A program made the position numbers and the translations under genes. From the IMG/VR virus record IMGVR_UViG_3300021961_005457, positions 1 through 43,464 of that record: 43,464 bases of DNA; one strand, given 5' to 3'. This document shows positions 20,001 to 27,900 of this stretch, piece after piece. The notes beneath the pieces are model-generated. The model searched no databases. It saw only the letters and a list, made by a program, of their open reading frames with translations, and was not told the DNA's origin. This DNA is from a virus. How positions within the stretch are numbered: position 1 is the stretch's first letter; each line of letters opens with the position of its first letter.

Positions 20001-20934
20001 CCAGCGTTGCTGAATTTGAAACAATCGATATCGTATTTGATAAAGATATTACTAAATTTGATGTTTCTTGTGCCGTATTGAAAGCAAGATTTGCTTGTGT
20101 GTTGGCTGTTGCCGCAATATTTGCAGATAGATTGGCAGCTGCAAAAGCACCATTAGCATAAGAACTTGCACTATTAGCGGCCGCACGTACCCAAGGATCA
20201 ACTGCATTGTTTGCAGCCAAGAAAGCTGCATTAGCATAAACACCGGCAGATAATGCGTTGGTGTTAATTGTGTTTGCTAAATCATATACACTGTTAACAT
20301 GTATATAAGAAGAATTTGCCAAAGCCAATGCTGCATTGGCTGTATTGGATATTGTTAGTACACTGGTTGGATTTAAAACATTGGCAGCCGCAAAAGCGGC
20401 ATTTGCCGTATTGGCAGCTGAATTTGCTTTGTCAAAACTATCTTGTGTTGTAATTTGTACTGTGTTAACATTGATAACTCTACCAGAAGAAGCAACAGAA
20501 ATAATTGGTATATGAGTGGCATTACCATAAATTCCACCAGTAATAATGTCAGTTAAATAAATGTCTACTGCTGGATATTCATCTCCATCACCAACTATAA
20601 CATTACCACTCAAGTCACCAGAAAAATTTAAGTGAACTGGACTTGCAAATGTATTCGCAGTGTTTGCAGTACCTCGTAAATTACCAATAAATGTGTTAGC
20701 ACTAATGTTCCCATTTGCGTCACGTTTAACAAGAGTATTAGCACTTACATTGCTAGTACGTTCATCGATTAAATCAATATAGTGTTTGCCACCAATAATA
20801 TCAAAAGAACCATTTGCATTACCAATAAACATCTTATTGGAAACAAACGAATATGCAAATTCACCAGTGTCTAATAGTCCTGGAGTTGGTGCGGTATTAG
20901 ATACCGAATATTTGGTTATGATTATCGTTGACAC
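14026..20934 (-). CDS. Giant Ala/Asn-rich tail fibre 1 (2302 aa) with N-terminal attachment domain
   Basis: A 2302-residue fibre. Residues 1-50 (ITKYSVSNTAPTPGLLDTGE, then FAYSFVSNKMFIGN) resemble the N-terminal attachment segment of fibres in T4-like aquatic phages. Residues about 50-165 are beta-rich. The rest is several dozen degenerate 21-residue units (pattern ANTADQKAVSAGVYANSAY plus two residues). Each unit is three heptads with Ala at positions a and d, predicting a long trimeric helical shaft. Five beta modules interrupt it near 19604-19900, 18508-18805, 17875-18170, 16813-17102 and 15390-15765. Each starts GGTISGDVxVTGNLxVSG, and most continue to RWNE and TFTNDGTNY. The C-terminus is hydrophobic (SLAFSIALG) with no S74 domain. 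The start is a GTG abutting the previous stop; no nearby ATG gives a complete N-terminus. Confidence 0.85.
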   Translation of the reverse strand: MSTIIITKYSVSNTAPTPGLLDTGEFAYSFVSNKMFIGNANGSFDIIGGKHYIDLIDERTSNVSANTLVKRDANGNISANTFIGNLRGTANTANTFASPVHLNFSGDLSGNVIVGDGDEYPAVDIYLTDIITGGIYGNATHIPIISVASSGRVINVNTVQITTQDSFDKANSAANTANAAFAAANVLNPTSVLTISNTANAALALANSSYIHVNSVYDLANTINTNALSAGVYANAAFLAANNAVDPWVRAAANSASSYANGAFAAANLSANIAATANTQANLAFNTAQETSNLVISLSNTISIVSNSATLAYNTAQNSATDIVNAGSYANSAYVHANAAFANSNTKLSTTGGTISGSLVVTGNLTVTGNLTYVDSNQLNIGDNIITLNADLGQSATPTQNAGIEIERGIEPNAAITWDETGNRWLYSDGNSAIQIGAASAGDYANSAYLQANASFAVGSVVTIHAEAAFARANLANNRAVVSGNYANAAYTQANTPSFVANSAWSHANAAFEAANTLSPTFSQAAFNQANTANTIAATADQRAITSGSYANSAFIKANTVTLAYNHANAAFIQANTGVQSSQFANAAFSQANTATLIGLAAYAKANSVIDLATGIQALNHANGAFDAANISFTIATSAFAYANSLSVTAVDTFARTHTNSAFENANTVGRYANAAYVQANSATSAASQADQRAVTSGDYANSAFITANTKLSAAGGTVSGDLTVSGNLTVSGTSARLSVPTLTVEDSIIDISAETIGTPTQNSGIRVIRGDENPVLLRWNELVKSWQFTNDGVLYSNIASSAAESYANVAYLHANAAYIQANTPSHTANSASVYANAAYNQANVTTLHANASYIQANTGTQYAQSAGVYANAAFEAANTADQKGVSAGSYANAAYAFANVIASGSATAAFNHANSAYDHANTKFASAGGTISGDVSVTGNFTVSGTTSYINTEQVNIADNIINLNSDVGQFDLPSQSAGISVERGSSANVALLWNEVTDKWTFTNNGSNYLNIGTDAAESYANGAFAQANTANTNAATADQRAVTSGDYANAAFTQANTANTNAVTADQRAVTSGSYANSAYTLANTADQRAVTSGDYANSSFIAANTADQKAVSAGSYANSAYLHANASFVATNTTNQQSVTSGSYANSAYSQANTATTNAATADQRAVTSGVYANVGYTHANAAFVAANTADQRAVTSGDYANSAYVQANTGTQYATSAGSYANSAYTNSNVASQRAVTSGAYANAAYTQANTGTQYATSAGVYANAAFDHANTKFASAGGSITGDVDITGNLNVSGSTTYLNTQQLNIGDNIINLNADLPQLSLPSESAGISVERGVSANVLILWNETTDRWTFTNDGTNYRNIGSDSGETYANAAFSQANTGTEIALTAGDYANSAFLAANVADQKAVSAGSYANSAYTNSNVASQRAVTSGLYANSAYLHANAAYIQANTPSFTANSASSYANGAFDAANTADQKAVSAGVYANTAYLHVNSAFTLSNTANQTATAASSYANSAYNLANTIASGSAAGAYLHANAAYVQANTAYDDATAAGSYANSAYTLSNTANQRALTAGSYANSAYVQANTGTQYAQAAGDYANSAYLHANGSFIAANTADQKAVSAGSYANSAYTLSNTANQTSISGSSYANSAFVAANTADQKAVSAGLYANSAYALANTLVSGSIDGYARPHSNSAFDAANTADQRAVTSGSYANSAYALANTKYSASGGTISGDVTVTGNLIVSGNVVTISATNLSVEDNMIYLNANNTVANPDIGIAGNYNDGTYHHTGVFRDASDGTWKFYYNYSPEPDASPYIDTSHATFRIANLTANLITDVAFIRGFDPISYTSGAYDVANAASSYANSGFVKANTADQRAVTSGDYANSAYTQANTGTQYATSAGVYANTSYLHANAAYIATNTATQFSQSSGAFANAAYAAANTADQKAVSAGVYANAAFSKANTGVTDAATADQKAVSAGEYANASYIQANTATTNAAQADQRAVTSGVYANASYIIANTANQRAVTSGVYANSAYLHANASFVQANTADQRALTAGDYANAAFTQANTATSDAATADSKALTAGFFANAAFGRANTANTNAATADLKAVISGLFANGAYGAANTAYVHANSAYELANTLISTSVDSYARPHANAAYVAANTADQKAVSAGVYANASYIQANTGTQYATSAGSYANSAYSQANTATSNAGSAQSDATLAGILAAAAYNQANTLTGFVASASSYANGAFAAANTADAKSVISGGYANSAYSQANTGTILAQAAYNSANTIIADSLAFSIALG
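15390..15765 (-). repeat. Beta module of fibre 1, near-identical in protein to one in fibre 2
   Basis: This module diverges from the other four in the same gene: after DNMIYLNANNTVANPD it reads GNYNDGTYHHTGVFRDASDG, TWKFYYNY and EPDASPYIDT. The only close relative in the window is at 8860-9240. The two proteins differ at few positions, whereas the DNA differs at many third codon positions, so the copies are old and held by selection. Confidence 0.85.
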
Positions 20935-21135
20935 TTAGAATGTACCGCCTCTAACTGTGGGAACATCCTTGACAACATATTTTCCTGAACCAGCTTCATA
21001 TGTCAACACTTGGCCATCTAAGGCACCTTGTGTTTCAACGTTGTTTAACTGTGACAAATTGATATTTGCTGTTCGTGCAACTGTTACAGATGAAATGGTT
21101 GTTTTTTGTGGTTTTACTTGTACTTGTATTGCCAT
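20935..21135 (-). CDS. Small fibre-region protein (66 aa)
   Basis: Short conserved protein beginning MAIQVQVKPQKTT and ending KDVPTVRGGTF. The middle (LSQLNNVETQGALDGQVLTY, residues about 28-47) is the motif often seen in phage fibre proteins, where it precedes a short beta hairpin ('L.NV...GA.DGQVL.Y'). It is placed between the 110-aa gene and the 2302-aa fibre, and its TAA is directly followed by the fibre's GTG. It may be a detached fibre segment or adaptor. The ATG has only a poor ribosome binding site and is probably translationally coupled to the 110-aa gene. Confidence 0.65.
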   Translation of the reverse strand: MAIQVQVKPQKTTISSVTVARTANINLSQLNNVETQGALDGQVLTYEAGSGKYVVKDVPTVRGGTF

Positions 21136-21137
21136 TT

Positions 21138-21470
21138 TTATCTCGTTACGTTAGGTAGAACGGTTATGATACCTTCAAAAATTCTGGTAACTTCTCCAGA
21201 ATTATTATCAATTTCTACATCATAAACATATCTACCAGGCGTAAGATTTGCAGTATTGGCTGCAGTCATGGCCATGGTAATTTCACCAATATTTGGTGTT
21301 GAAACCGTTACATTAAATGAACTTTTTGAAGAGGAATAATATGATTTCCTCATTTGTGACCGAGCAATATAACCAACAAGGTTTTGACCTACGCCGGTAC
21401 CGTCATTGACAGTAATGACAGTATTAAATGTTGCACCTTGATCGATGGTTAGTTCTACAAATTCAGCCAC
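21138..21470 (-). CDS. Small beta-sandwich structural protein (110 aa)
   Basis: Conserved small virion protein of T4-like aquatic phages, function not established. It starts with GTG (MAEFVELTIDQGATFNTVITV). The pattern of alternating beta strands, ARSQMRKSYYSSSKSSFNV (residues about 36-54), AANTANLTPGRYVYDVEI and the ending FEGIITVLPNVTR resemble the N-terminal BppU-like domain found in baseplate upper proteins of other phages. That is a similarity of pattern only. The gene follows the best late promoter in the window, and its stop is two bases from the next ATG. It probably connects fibres to the baseplate or decorates it. Confidence 0.7.
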   Translation of the reverse strand: MAEFVELTIDQGATFNTVITVNDGTGVGQNLVGYIARSQMRKSYYSSSKSSFNVTVSTPNIGEITMAMTAANTANLTPGRYVYDVEIDNNSGEVTRIFEGIITVLPNVTR

Positions 21471-21476
21471 AAGAAA

Positions 21477-21482
21477 CTCCTT
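21477..21482 (-). promoter_or_regulatory. Strong Shine-Dalgarno AAGGAG supporting a GTG start
   Basis: AAGGAG six bases upstream of the GTG at 21470 is the strongest ribosome binding site I noticed in the window. It decides the start of the 110-aa gene, where no nearby ATG exists. Confidence 0.7.
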
Positions 21483-21491
21483 ACTTTTACT

Positions 21492-21499
21492 TATTTATA
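21492..21499 (-). promoter_or_regulatory. T4-type late promoter TATAAATA upstream of the 110-aa gene
   Basis: An exact match to the T4 late promoter octamer TATAAATA on the minus strand, in the second-largest intergenic gap (21471-21521). It lies 21 bases upstream of the GTG start, leaving room for a short leader with a perfect AAGGAG ribosome binding site (21482-21477). This would start a transcript for the giant fibre cassettes separately from the baseplate genes. Confidence 0.75.
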
Positions 21500-21521
21500 A
21501 TGAATAGGGGCACAATAAGTT

Positions 21522-24500
21522 TTATTTGTTCAGTTGTTTCTTGATTTCCTCTAATTTATCGTCTAACTCTTTAATAGCTTCAAAAACTAGTCCCATCATA
21601 TTACCATAAGCAACACCTTTAATTCCATTGTGTTCTTCAACAGCTTCAGGTAAAACTACTTCAACATCTTGAGCGATAACACCAGTATGTCTCTTTGCTT
21701 TATCGGAGAGGTCTTTTCTGTTATATGTATAACCAGTAATTTGTCTAACTTTTGCAAGAGCATCACCAATTTTCTCAAGGTTATCTTTAAGTTTTCTATC
21801 AGAGAAAGCAGTAACATTACCACTAGAAGTGATTGAACCAGTAACCGAAAAGGTGCCGGTGTAAGAACCACTCATAGTTAATGTGCCAGTGGAAGTAATT
21901 GAACCACTCAAACCATTTCCTGTTGATACTGATGTGACAGCCGATGTTAAATAACCGTATGAAGTCCATGGAGTGCCGGTAACAAATCCAGCACCGTTAG
22001 TTAACTGATTTGTATTTGTTGGTATAGTTGGTGCACCAGTTAATTTACTATATGCTAAACTTGAAATAAAAGATGGATTAGAATAACTCTGAGTTGTATA
22101 AACACCATTACTAACAGTATCAGCATTGCCAGCTGTTGATGCCTTACCGCTAATATCAATTGCATAAGAACCAGACATTCTGGCTGATGGAACTGTACCT
22201 GAAGTTAAGTTACTTGCACTCAAATTCGTCAAATTAGGAGTAACTGAAGACCAAGCAAATGCTGAACCTGTCCATTGTAAGAATCTATCACCAACACTTG
22301 GTGCATCAATAAAAGTTGTTGTGTCAGCTGCAGATTGATATGGAATTCTAAATCCACTTCCACCAGCAATGTTAGTTGCTTTTGAAGCCAATAAACTTGC
22401 AGCATTAAAATCTGTAAAGTTACCAGCGTTATCACTGTATTGCCATCTTGGAGGACTTACACTCTCATTCCATCTAATATAAGCGTCAGTTGATGTACCA
22501 CGTTTAACTCTGATACCACCAGGTTGTGTTGGACCAGATGTGTCTAACAATCCATTATTGACTACTACGAAGTTGCCATTCGCACGAATATCACCAGAAA
22601 TGAAAGCATTATAACTAATTAATCGTTTTGCATTTGGAAACGTTACATCACCATTAATTGTTAAATCACTGGCAATAGTTTGTGATGATGCAGATGTTTT
22701 TAGTAATGCGCCATTGCCAAGTGTTGTCGCTAATGTTGCTGTTGTATTTGCAACGTTAGCTAATGTCCAAGCACTACCAGCTAATGTATTTGCAGAAGCA
22801 GCTGCAACGTTAGCTAACGCAGCATTAGTGTTTGCTGTTTCTGCCAAATTGAAAGCAATTGAAGCATTATTTAATGCCGTATTAGCTACCTCAAATGCAC
22901 TGTTGGCATAAGAACCAGCGGACCTTGCATTATTGTTTGCAGTTGTAGCCAATGTATTTGCACTGTTGCCATTTTCTCTTGCAAAATTATCAACCGAACC
23001 AGCAGAAACTGTATTAGCTAAAGTAAAAGCAGCATTAGCATGAAAGAATGCCAAATTGGAGTTTGCATTTGCGGTTGTTGCCAAATTCAAAGCAAGATTT
23101 GCAACATTACCAACAATTGCTGATGTGATGATTAAAAATGTATTTGCAGTGTTTGCGGCAGTGAATGCACCATTGGCATATGAAGAAGCTGATGTTGCAG
23201 TTTGATTGGCAGTATTGGCCAAAGTATAAGCACTGTTGCCATAACCACCAGCAACAACTGCGGTATCATATGCAGCCTTAACCGCACTTGGTGTAGCAAC
23301 GTTTGCGGTACTATTACTTGTTACTGTTGCATTTAAGAAACTTGCATCCAAAATGCCATACAAACTTGAGTATGTATTACCTTTAGAAACTTTCCATTGG
23401 TCATCTGTTTCGTCCCAACGAATCAAAGCATCTGTGCCAACAACACGATTGTTACGAATTGTTGCATCAGCATTTGTTGGTGTGTTTGCATTTAATGTAA
23501 ATTCACTAACTTCATACTCAACGTTACCTAACGCAGTCCATGTACCTTCAACGGCAATGTTACCACGAATATATGTTGTTTGCAGAGTTGTTTTACCATC
23601 AACTGTTAATACTTCATCTTCTACTGTATTTGCATAAACACGAATTGCACCACCAGTTTTAACACTCAAATTATTTGATACATTAATCCATGCAGCATTT
23701 GCAGTGGAAACTTCAATGTTATTTGAAATTAATGTGTTGGCTGTAATTGTATTTGAAGACGACAAATATGTAATTGAAGCATTCGTAACATTAGCATTAC
23801 TTGATAACAATGTTTGTATTGTACCAGTATTAACTGTTGCAACATTTGAGGTAAGTGTCACAACATTGCCAGTGATTGTGGTTCCAACTAATGCAGTTAA
23901 TGTATTAATTGTGGCAACATTAGATGACAATGTAACAACGTTACCATTAATCACAGTACCATTTGTAATTGTTGAATTTGTGGAAACTAAATTCTGAACA
24001 GTGCCATTATTGATTGTTGAAACGTTTGATGTTAATGTAACTAAGTTTGCAGAAGTTCTTGCAACCAATACAGTAACATTACCATATGTTGTATCTAATG
24101 TGTTTGAATTGATATCATTAGAATTCAATAGATTGTTATCGATTGTACCAATGTTTGCATATGGCAAATAATTCAATACACCAATTGTGGCCACAGCAGC
24201 GGTTAAGTTTGCAGTAAACACATCATCTGCATACATGTAAGTGCTCAATACACGATTGATAGTTGCCGTACCGGTATTGACATACATTACATTTGCCAAA
24301 CCAGAAAGTCTCAAAATGCCCGCACTTGTAATATTTCGGGTAACTGACACGTTGCCGTTTGCAGTAATGTTCTGCACATATACATTGTTAACAACTTGAA
24401 CATCCGCACCAACCAAGACGTTATTGGCTACGTTTAACGCTGTTCCTGGACCTGTTATACGAATTGTTCCACCAGAGATTAGGTTACCTGTTGCCGCACC

Positions 24501-24752
24501 GACAACACCCAAAAACATGTTGTTGGCAAGAGTTAAGTTACTTTGAAAGAGTACATTGTTTGCCACAGACAGTGGTGTACCTGATGCCGTAATAGACACA
24601 TTTGCTGTGTTGGAAATGAGTAATTGACCTTGGTCTTTCTCGTATGTGAAGAATCCCAAATCATTCAAATCTGTTGCTGATTTGTTGGTTTGGATTCTCC
24701 ACTGGTCAATGGTATCGCTTCTGGCAATTGTTGGGATAGTAGACGTTGGCAT
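21522..24752 (-). CDS. Tail fibre with C-terminal S74 intramolecular chaperone/peptidase
   Basis: A 1076-residue fibre. Residues 1-75 (PTIARSDTIDQWRIQTNKSA, then DLGFFTYEKDQGQLLIS) are a conserved attachment domain of T4-like aquatic phage fibres. Residues about 80-390 are repetitive TSNVATINxGT-type strands, probably a beta-helix. Residues about 400-470 and 700-790 carry two 'RWNE/RWDE' beta modules like those of the giant fibres, separated by an Ala/Asn-rich helical stretch. The C-terminal 93 residues are a peptidase S74 domain: FSDRKLKDN with Ser984 as the expected cleavage nucleophile and Lys989 at the +5 position, then HTGVIAQDVEVVLPEAV. Such domains trimerise the fibre and then cleave themselves off. 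The final helix (IKELDDKLEEIKKQL) is coiled-coil. AAAGG precedes the ATG. Confidence 0.88.
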   Translation of the reverse strand: MPTSTIPTIARSDTIDQWRIQTNKSATDLNDLGFFTYEKDQGQLLISNTANVSITASGTPLSVANNVLFQSNLTLANNMFLGVVGAATGNLISGGTIRITGPGTALNVANNVLVGADVQVVNNVYVQNITANGNVSVTRNITSAGILRLSGLANVMYVNTGTATINRVLSTYMYADDVFTANLTAAVATIGVLNYLPYANIGTIDNNLLNSNDINSNTLDTTYGNVTVLVARTSANLVTLTSNVSTINNGTVQNLVSTNSTITNGTVINGNVVTLSSNVATINTLTALVGTTITGNVVTLTSNVATVNTGTIQTLLSSNANVTNASITYLSSSNTITANTLISNNIEVSTANAAWINVSNNLSVKTGGAIRVYANTVEDEVLTVDGKTTLQTTYIRGNIAVEGTWTALGNVEYEVSEFTLNANTPTNADATIRNNRVVGTDALIRWDETDDQWKVSKGNTYSSLYGILDASFLNATVTSNSTANVATPSAVKAAYDTAVVAGGYGNSAYTLANTANQTATSASSYANGAFTAANTANTFLIITSAIVGNVANLALNLATTANANSNLAFFHANAAFTLANTVSAGSVDNFARENGNSANTLATTANNNARSAGSYANSAFEVANTALNNASIAFNLAETANTNAALANVAAASANTLAGSAWTLANVANTTATLATTLGNGALLKTSASSQTIASDLTINGDVTFPNAKRLISYNAFISGDIRANGNFVVVNNGLLDTSGPTQPGGIRVKRGTSTDAYIRWNESVSPPRWQYSDNAGNFTDFNAASLLASKATNIAGGSGFRIPYQSAADTTTFIDAPSVGDRFLQWTGSAFAWSSVTPNLTNLSASNLTSGTVPSARMSGSYAIDISGKASTAGNADTVSNGVYTTQSYSNPSFISSLAYSKLTGAPTIPTNTNQLTNGAGFVTGTPWTSYGYLTSAVTSVSTGNGLSGSITSTGTLTMSGSYTGTFSVTGSITSSGNVTAFSDRKLKDNLEKIGDALAKVRQITGYTYNRKDLSDKAKRHTGVIAQDVEVVLPEAVEEHNGIKGVAYGNMMGLVFEAIKELDDKLEEIKKQLNK

Positions 24753-24761
24753 CGTTAACCT

Positions 24762-24992
24762 TTAACTCTTTTTTTCTAGTAATGTTTTTAACAAGTTTTT
24801 AATTTCACTAAGGTCATCATTCATCGAAGATACTTGTTCTTTTAATGTATTTATTTCATCATTTTTAGACAATAAATTTTGTCGTATTTTCTTCCTAGCT
24901 TCATTTTCTAGGATAGCATTTTTATTCGTGTTAAGGAGGGCTTTGTTGCCCATGTCCTTAACGTAGTTTGTTCCTTCAACTTTAACTTGCAT
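24762..24992 (-). CDS. Small coiled-coil protein (76 aa)
   Basis: Short protein of unknown function starting MQVKVEGTNYVKDMGNKALL. Residues about 20-75 are strongly heptad-patterned and charged (LLSKNDEINTLKEQVSSMNDDLSEIKNLLKTLLEKK), predicting a coiled coil. Similar small proteins occur next to fibre genes in T4-like aquatic phages. The frame extends upstream to 25016 inside the previous gene, but ATG codons at 24995 and 24992 lie just after that gene's TGA, with AGG at 25003-25001. The 24992 start gives the better spacing (8 bases) and the family-like N-terminus. It may be an assembly factor or a minor connector for the fibre encoded next. Confidence 0.7.
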   Translation of the reverse strand: MQVKVEGTNYVKDMGNKALLNTNKNAILENEARKKIRQNLLSKNDEINTLKEQVSSMNDDLSEIKNLLKTLLEKKS

Positions 24993-24996
24993 CATA

Positions 24997-27900
24997 TCAA
25001 CCTGCTGGCAAAGCAATGATTCGTAGGTCTTTGATAGACGGAACGACTGATGGATCTGATGAAGTCATAACAATCTTAACTGAGAATGTTTTAAAGGTAT
25101 CATACGTTACACCATTATCAGATGTATACGTTGCAGCATCGGCAGTTAATGATGGTCTAAATTCAAATTCAAAGAAGTCCGAATCAGTTACTGAAATACT
25201 TGTTGTTGGATTGAAACATTCCATCTTCTGATATCTTCTATCTTTGAATGAGGTAGAATCTGAAGACGACAATAACTTATAGAATACGGTAACATCAGTG
25301 CCTGATGGTCTATTAACGGCCAAATAAACACGCAAATCACCAGCATCAAATCCATCAGCAAGAACAACTGGTTTAGTGATATACTTGGCCAAACAAGGAC
25401 CAGCAGTACTATCAAATTCAGAATTCAAAACAATACTTGCATTCGAAGTTACGTTTGCGGTAGTGTTTGCATTTGGATAAGAAATTGTGAAATCATCCAA
25501 ATAGCCAAAACCTGTTGAAGCAACATTCATAGAAAGAACATTACCTTTTACACCATCACAAGACATATAAACTGTTGCACCTTCACCTGTTGATGAATTG
25601 ATAACAATCGTATTTGAGTTGGCATAACCTGCACCAGGACTGATGATATTAAAATCTTCAGCATTGATTTCAGCGTTATCAATAAAGTTTTCCCAAACGT
25701 TTAGGTGTAAACTTTCTAAAGATACGATTGGAGAAATAGTATCTGTGTTGGTTGAGATTTGGTATTTAACAGTAAAGTCACCCTTATCGACCAACTCTTT
25801 TCTTCTGGAACCAAGTGTGTACTTACTATCCAAACCACAATCATATTTCATTTGTGGAATCAAACTTCTATATTGAGTTTCTTTGGCACCATTAATTGGT
25901 GTTGAAACAAAATAGTAGTTTGATGCAACAGGGAAATCTGAAGCCGGTTTGATTGATGTTTCCAACAATCTAAATTTGTCTATGTAATATGTTTTTGGTG
26001 GCTTCTCTGAATCTAAACTAAAGTATGCAGATGTACCAGTAACAAACTTACAACGATTCAACGTAAACATCAAATCTTCGTTTAAGAATGGAACATATTC
26101 CATTGAATTTTGTGATTTGTATAAAGTACCAACATATGGGTTTTGTGAAACAGTTTTATTAGCTGTTGTCAATGCACCTTTTTCAGCAACCCACATTAAG
26201 TAGTCTGGACTGCTAGACAAAATAACTGCCGCATATAAACCTGGTTTTAAGAATACAGGTGATGGGAATGTAAACTTCGTTGCAGTAGATGCAACATCAA
26301 CACTTGGTGTAGAAGAAACATTAACTTCACTTGGATATTTTGTCGATACAGATTCTTGATACCAGAAATCTGCTGATGGAGCACCATTAACTGTTGGTCG
26401 AATTTGAACAGTAACAGGTAATGTATCATCTTTGGCACTAAAGAATAGATCGATACTTTCAGCAAACAAACCTAATGGATACTTTTCAGGATCAACATAG
26501 AATGTTTGTGCTAATGGATCATCCACAGCAGTAGAAATTACATTTGTAACTACTGCTTGATCCACAACTGCAGCCGGTGTTGGATTTTCAGCCGCTGGCG
26601 GTGGATTGTAACCAGTACTTGTTAGAACTGAAGATGTTGTTTGACTTGAAAGAACTTTAGATGTAGTTTCACCAGTAAACTTAGATGAAGTAGCAAAGTT
26701 ATAAACTGTGTCAATTAAATTTGTTTTCTTAAGAGCAACACCAGAAGAAACGTAAGATGTTTCTGTAAATGAAATTGCATCTTTGTCGTAAGTATTATTG
26801 AAAGATTCGGTAATACGCAATACACGTTCACCGGTTCTAAATGTTGCTTTAGGTGGATACAAAACACCACCAACATCACCAGTAGATGTAGATTTATTTG
26901 AACCTAGAGAATATGTCCAATTTAAACTTCTCTGTGTTGCTGATGTTGTTTGTTGTATAGTAGCAATTTTTGTTGTTGTATCGTAGGCAATAATGTTGAA
27001 TGTTGCACCAGATACAGTCGCACCTGAAGTTGCATTTTCTAATATACCTGCCTTTTCATCACTATCTGTTCCAATAGACCTTACCAAATATAGAACATTT
27101 GTATTTGCTGAAGCTGCAATGTTAAATGATGGAGCATCAGAAGCCAAAGTAATTGTTGTTGCACCAACAGAACGTGTTACTCCAGATTTGTGTTCTTCCA
27201 ATGTCTCAATATAACGTAGTGAGTCGGAGTTAACACCTCTCAAATATTTACCTTGCAATGATTGACCAGATTCGTTGACCAATGACACGTTTCTTCCAAC
27301 ATCAGCATTAACAATTCTAACTGTCTTATAAGTTCCTGAACGAGCTTTATAATTTGTTATGAATGTTGCAGCTTCACCTTGATTATTCGCAATAACTGCT
27401 ATTTCACCAGGCTGAAAACCATTTGTAGAAAGAGATATAGTTGTTGTAATTCTATTAGGAACAACAACATAATTGTTTACGGAAACACCATCAAAGAAAG
27501 CAAAATAATTACTATCTGGTCGTAAAGAGTTACAAACAAAAGAAATTGCTTTTGGCTTTAAGTATGGATTAATTGAAACATCGGTAACATATGTACCAAC
27601 GTCAACAGTACTTGCAGTTGGCTTTGCAATTTGTTGTAATGTGTATTGAGCACCACTCTTAATGTAAACACTATTTGTGGTAGTTTGTAAATTACCAAAA
27701 TCTGCGCCTTTTAAATCGTAACCAATACCGCCACTAGTGACTTTAGTGTCGGATGTTTCAGAAGCACTTTCGAACCACTTAGAGTCAATAACTTTTGCAA
27801 AAGGATTATTTGCATCGTTTACCCAACCAGGGTTCGCATCAGACAAATATCTAAATGCATCATTAATAAAGTTGAATGGGTTTTCGATACCTTGTAAAGA

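Noticed and set aside
4981-20934. CRISPR-like array in the regularly repeated DNA
   Set aside because: The repeats are degenerate, in frame and encode protein with heptad period; there are no identical repeats with unique spacers and no cas genes.
1-20934. Diversity-generating retroelement acting on the fibre or LamG genes
   Set aside because: No reverse transcriptase gene and no template/variable repeat pair with adenine-specific differences is visible in the window.
21490-21520. Inverted repeat CTTATT/AATAAG in the gap before the 110-aa gene as a terminator
   Set aside because: The arms are short and AT-only with a long loop and no following T tract, and the right arm is part of the late promoter octamer.
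24848-24855. AATAAATA octamer inside the small coiled-coil gene
   Set aside because: It lies within coding sequence with no gene start at suitable distance; a chance match in AT-rich DNA is more likely.
24993-25016. ATG at 25016 as the start of the small coiled-coil gene
   Set aside because: It lies inside the end of the upstream gene; ATG codons just after that gene's stop have better spacing to AGG and give the expected MQVKVEGT start.
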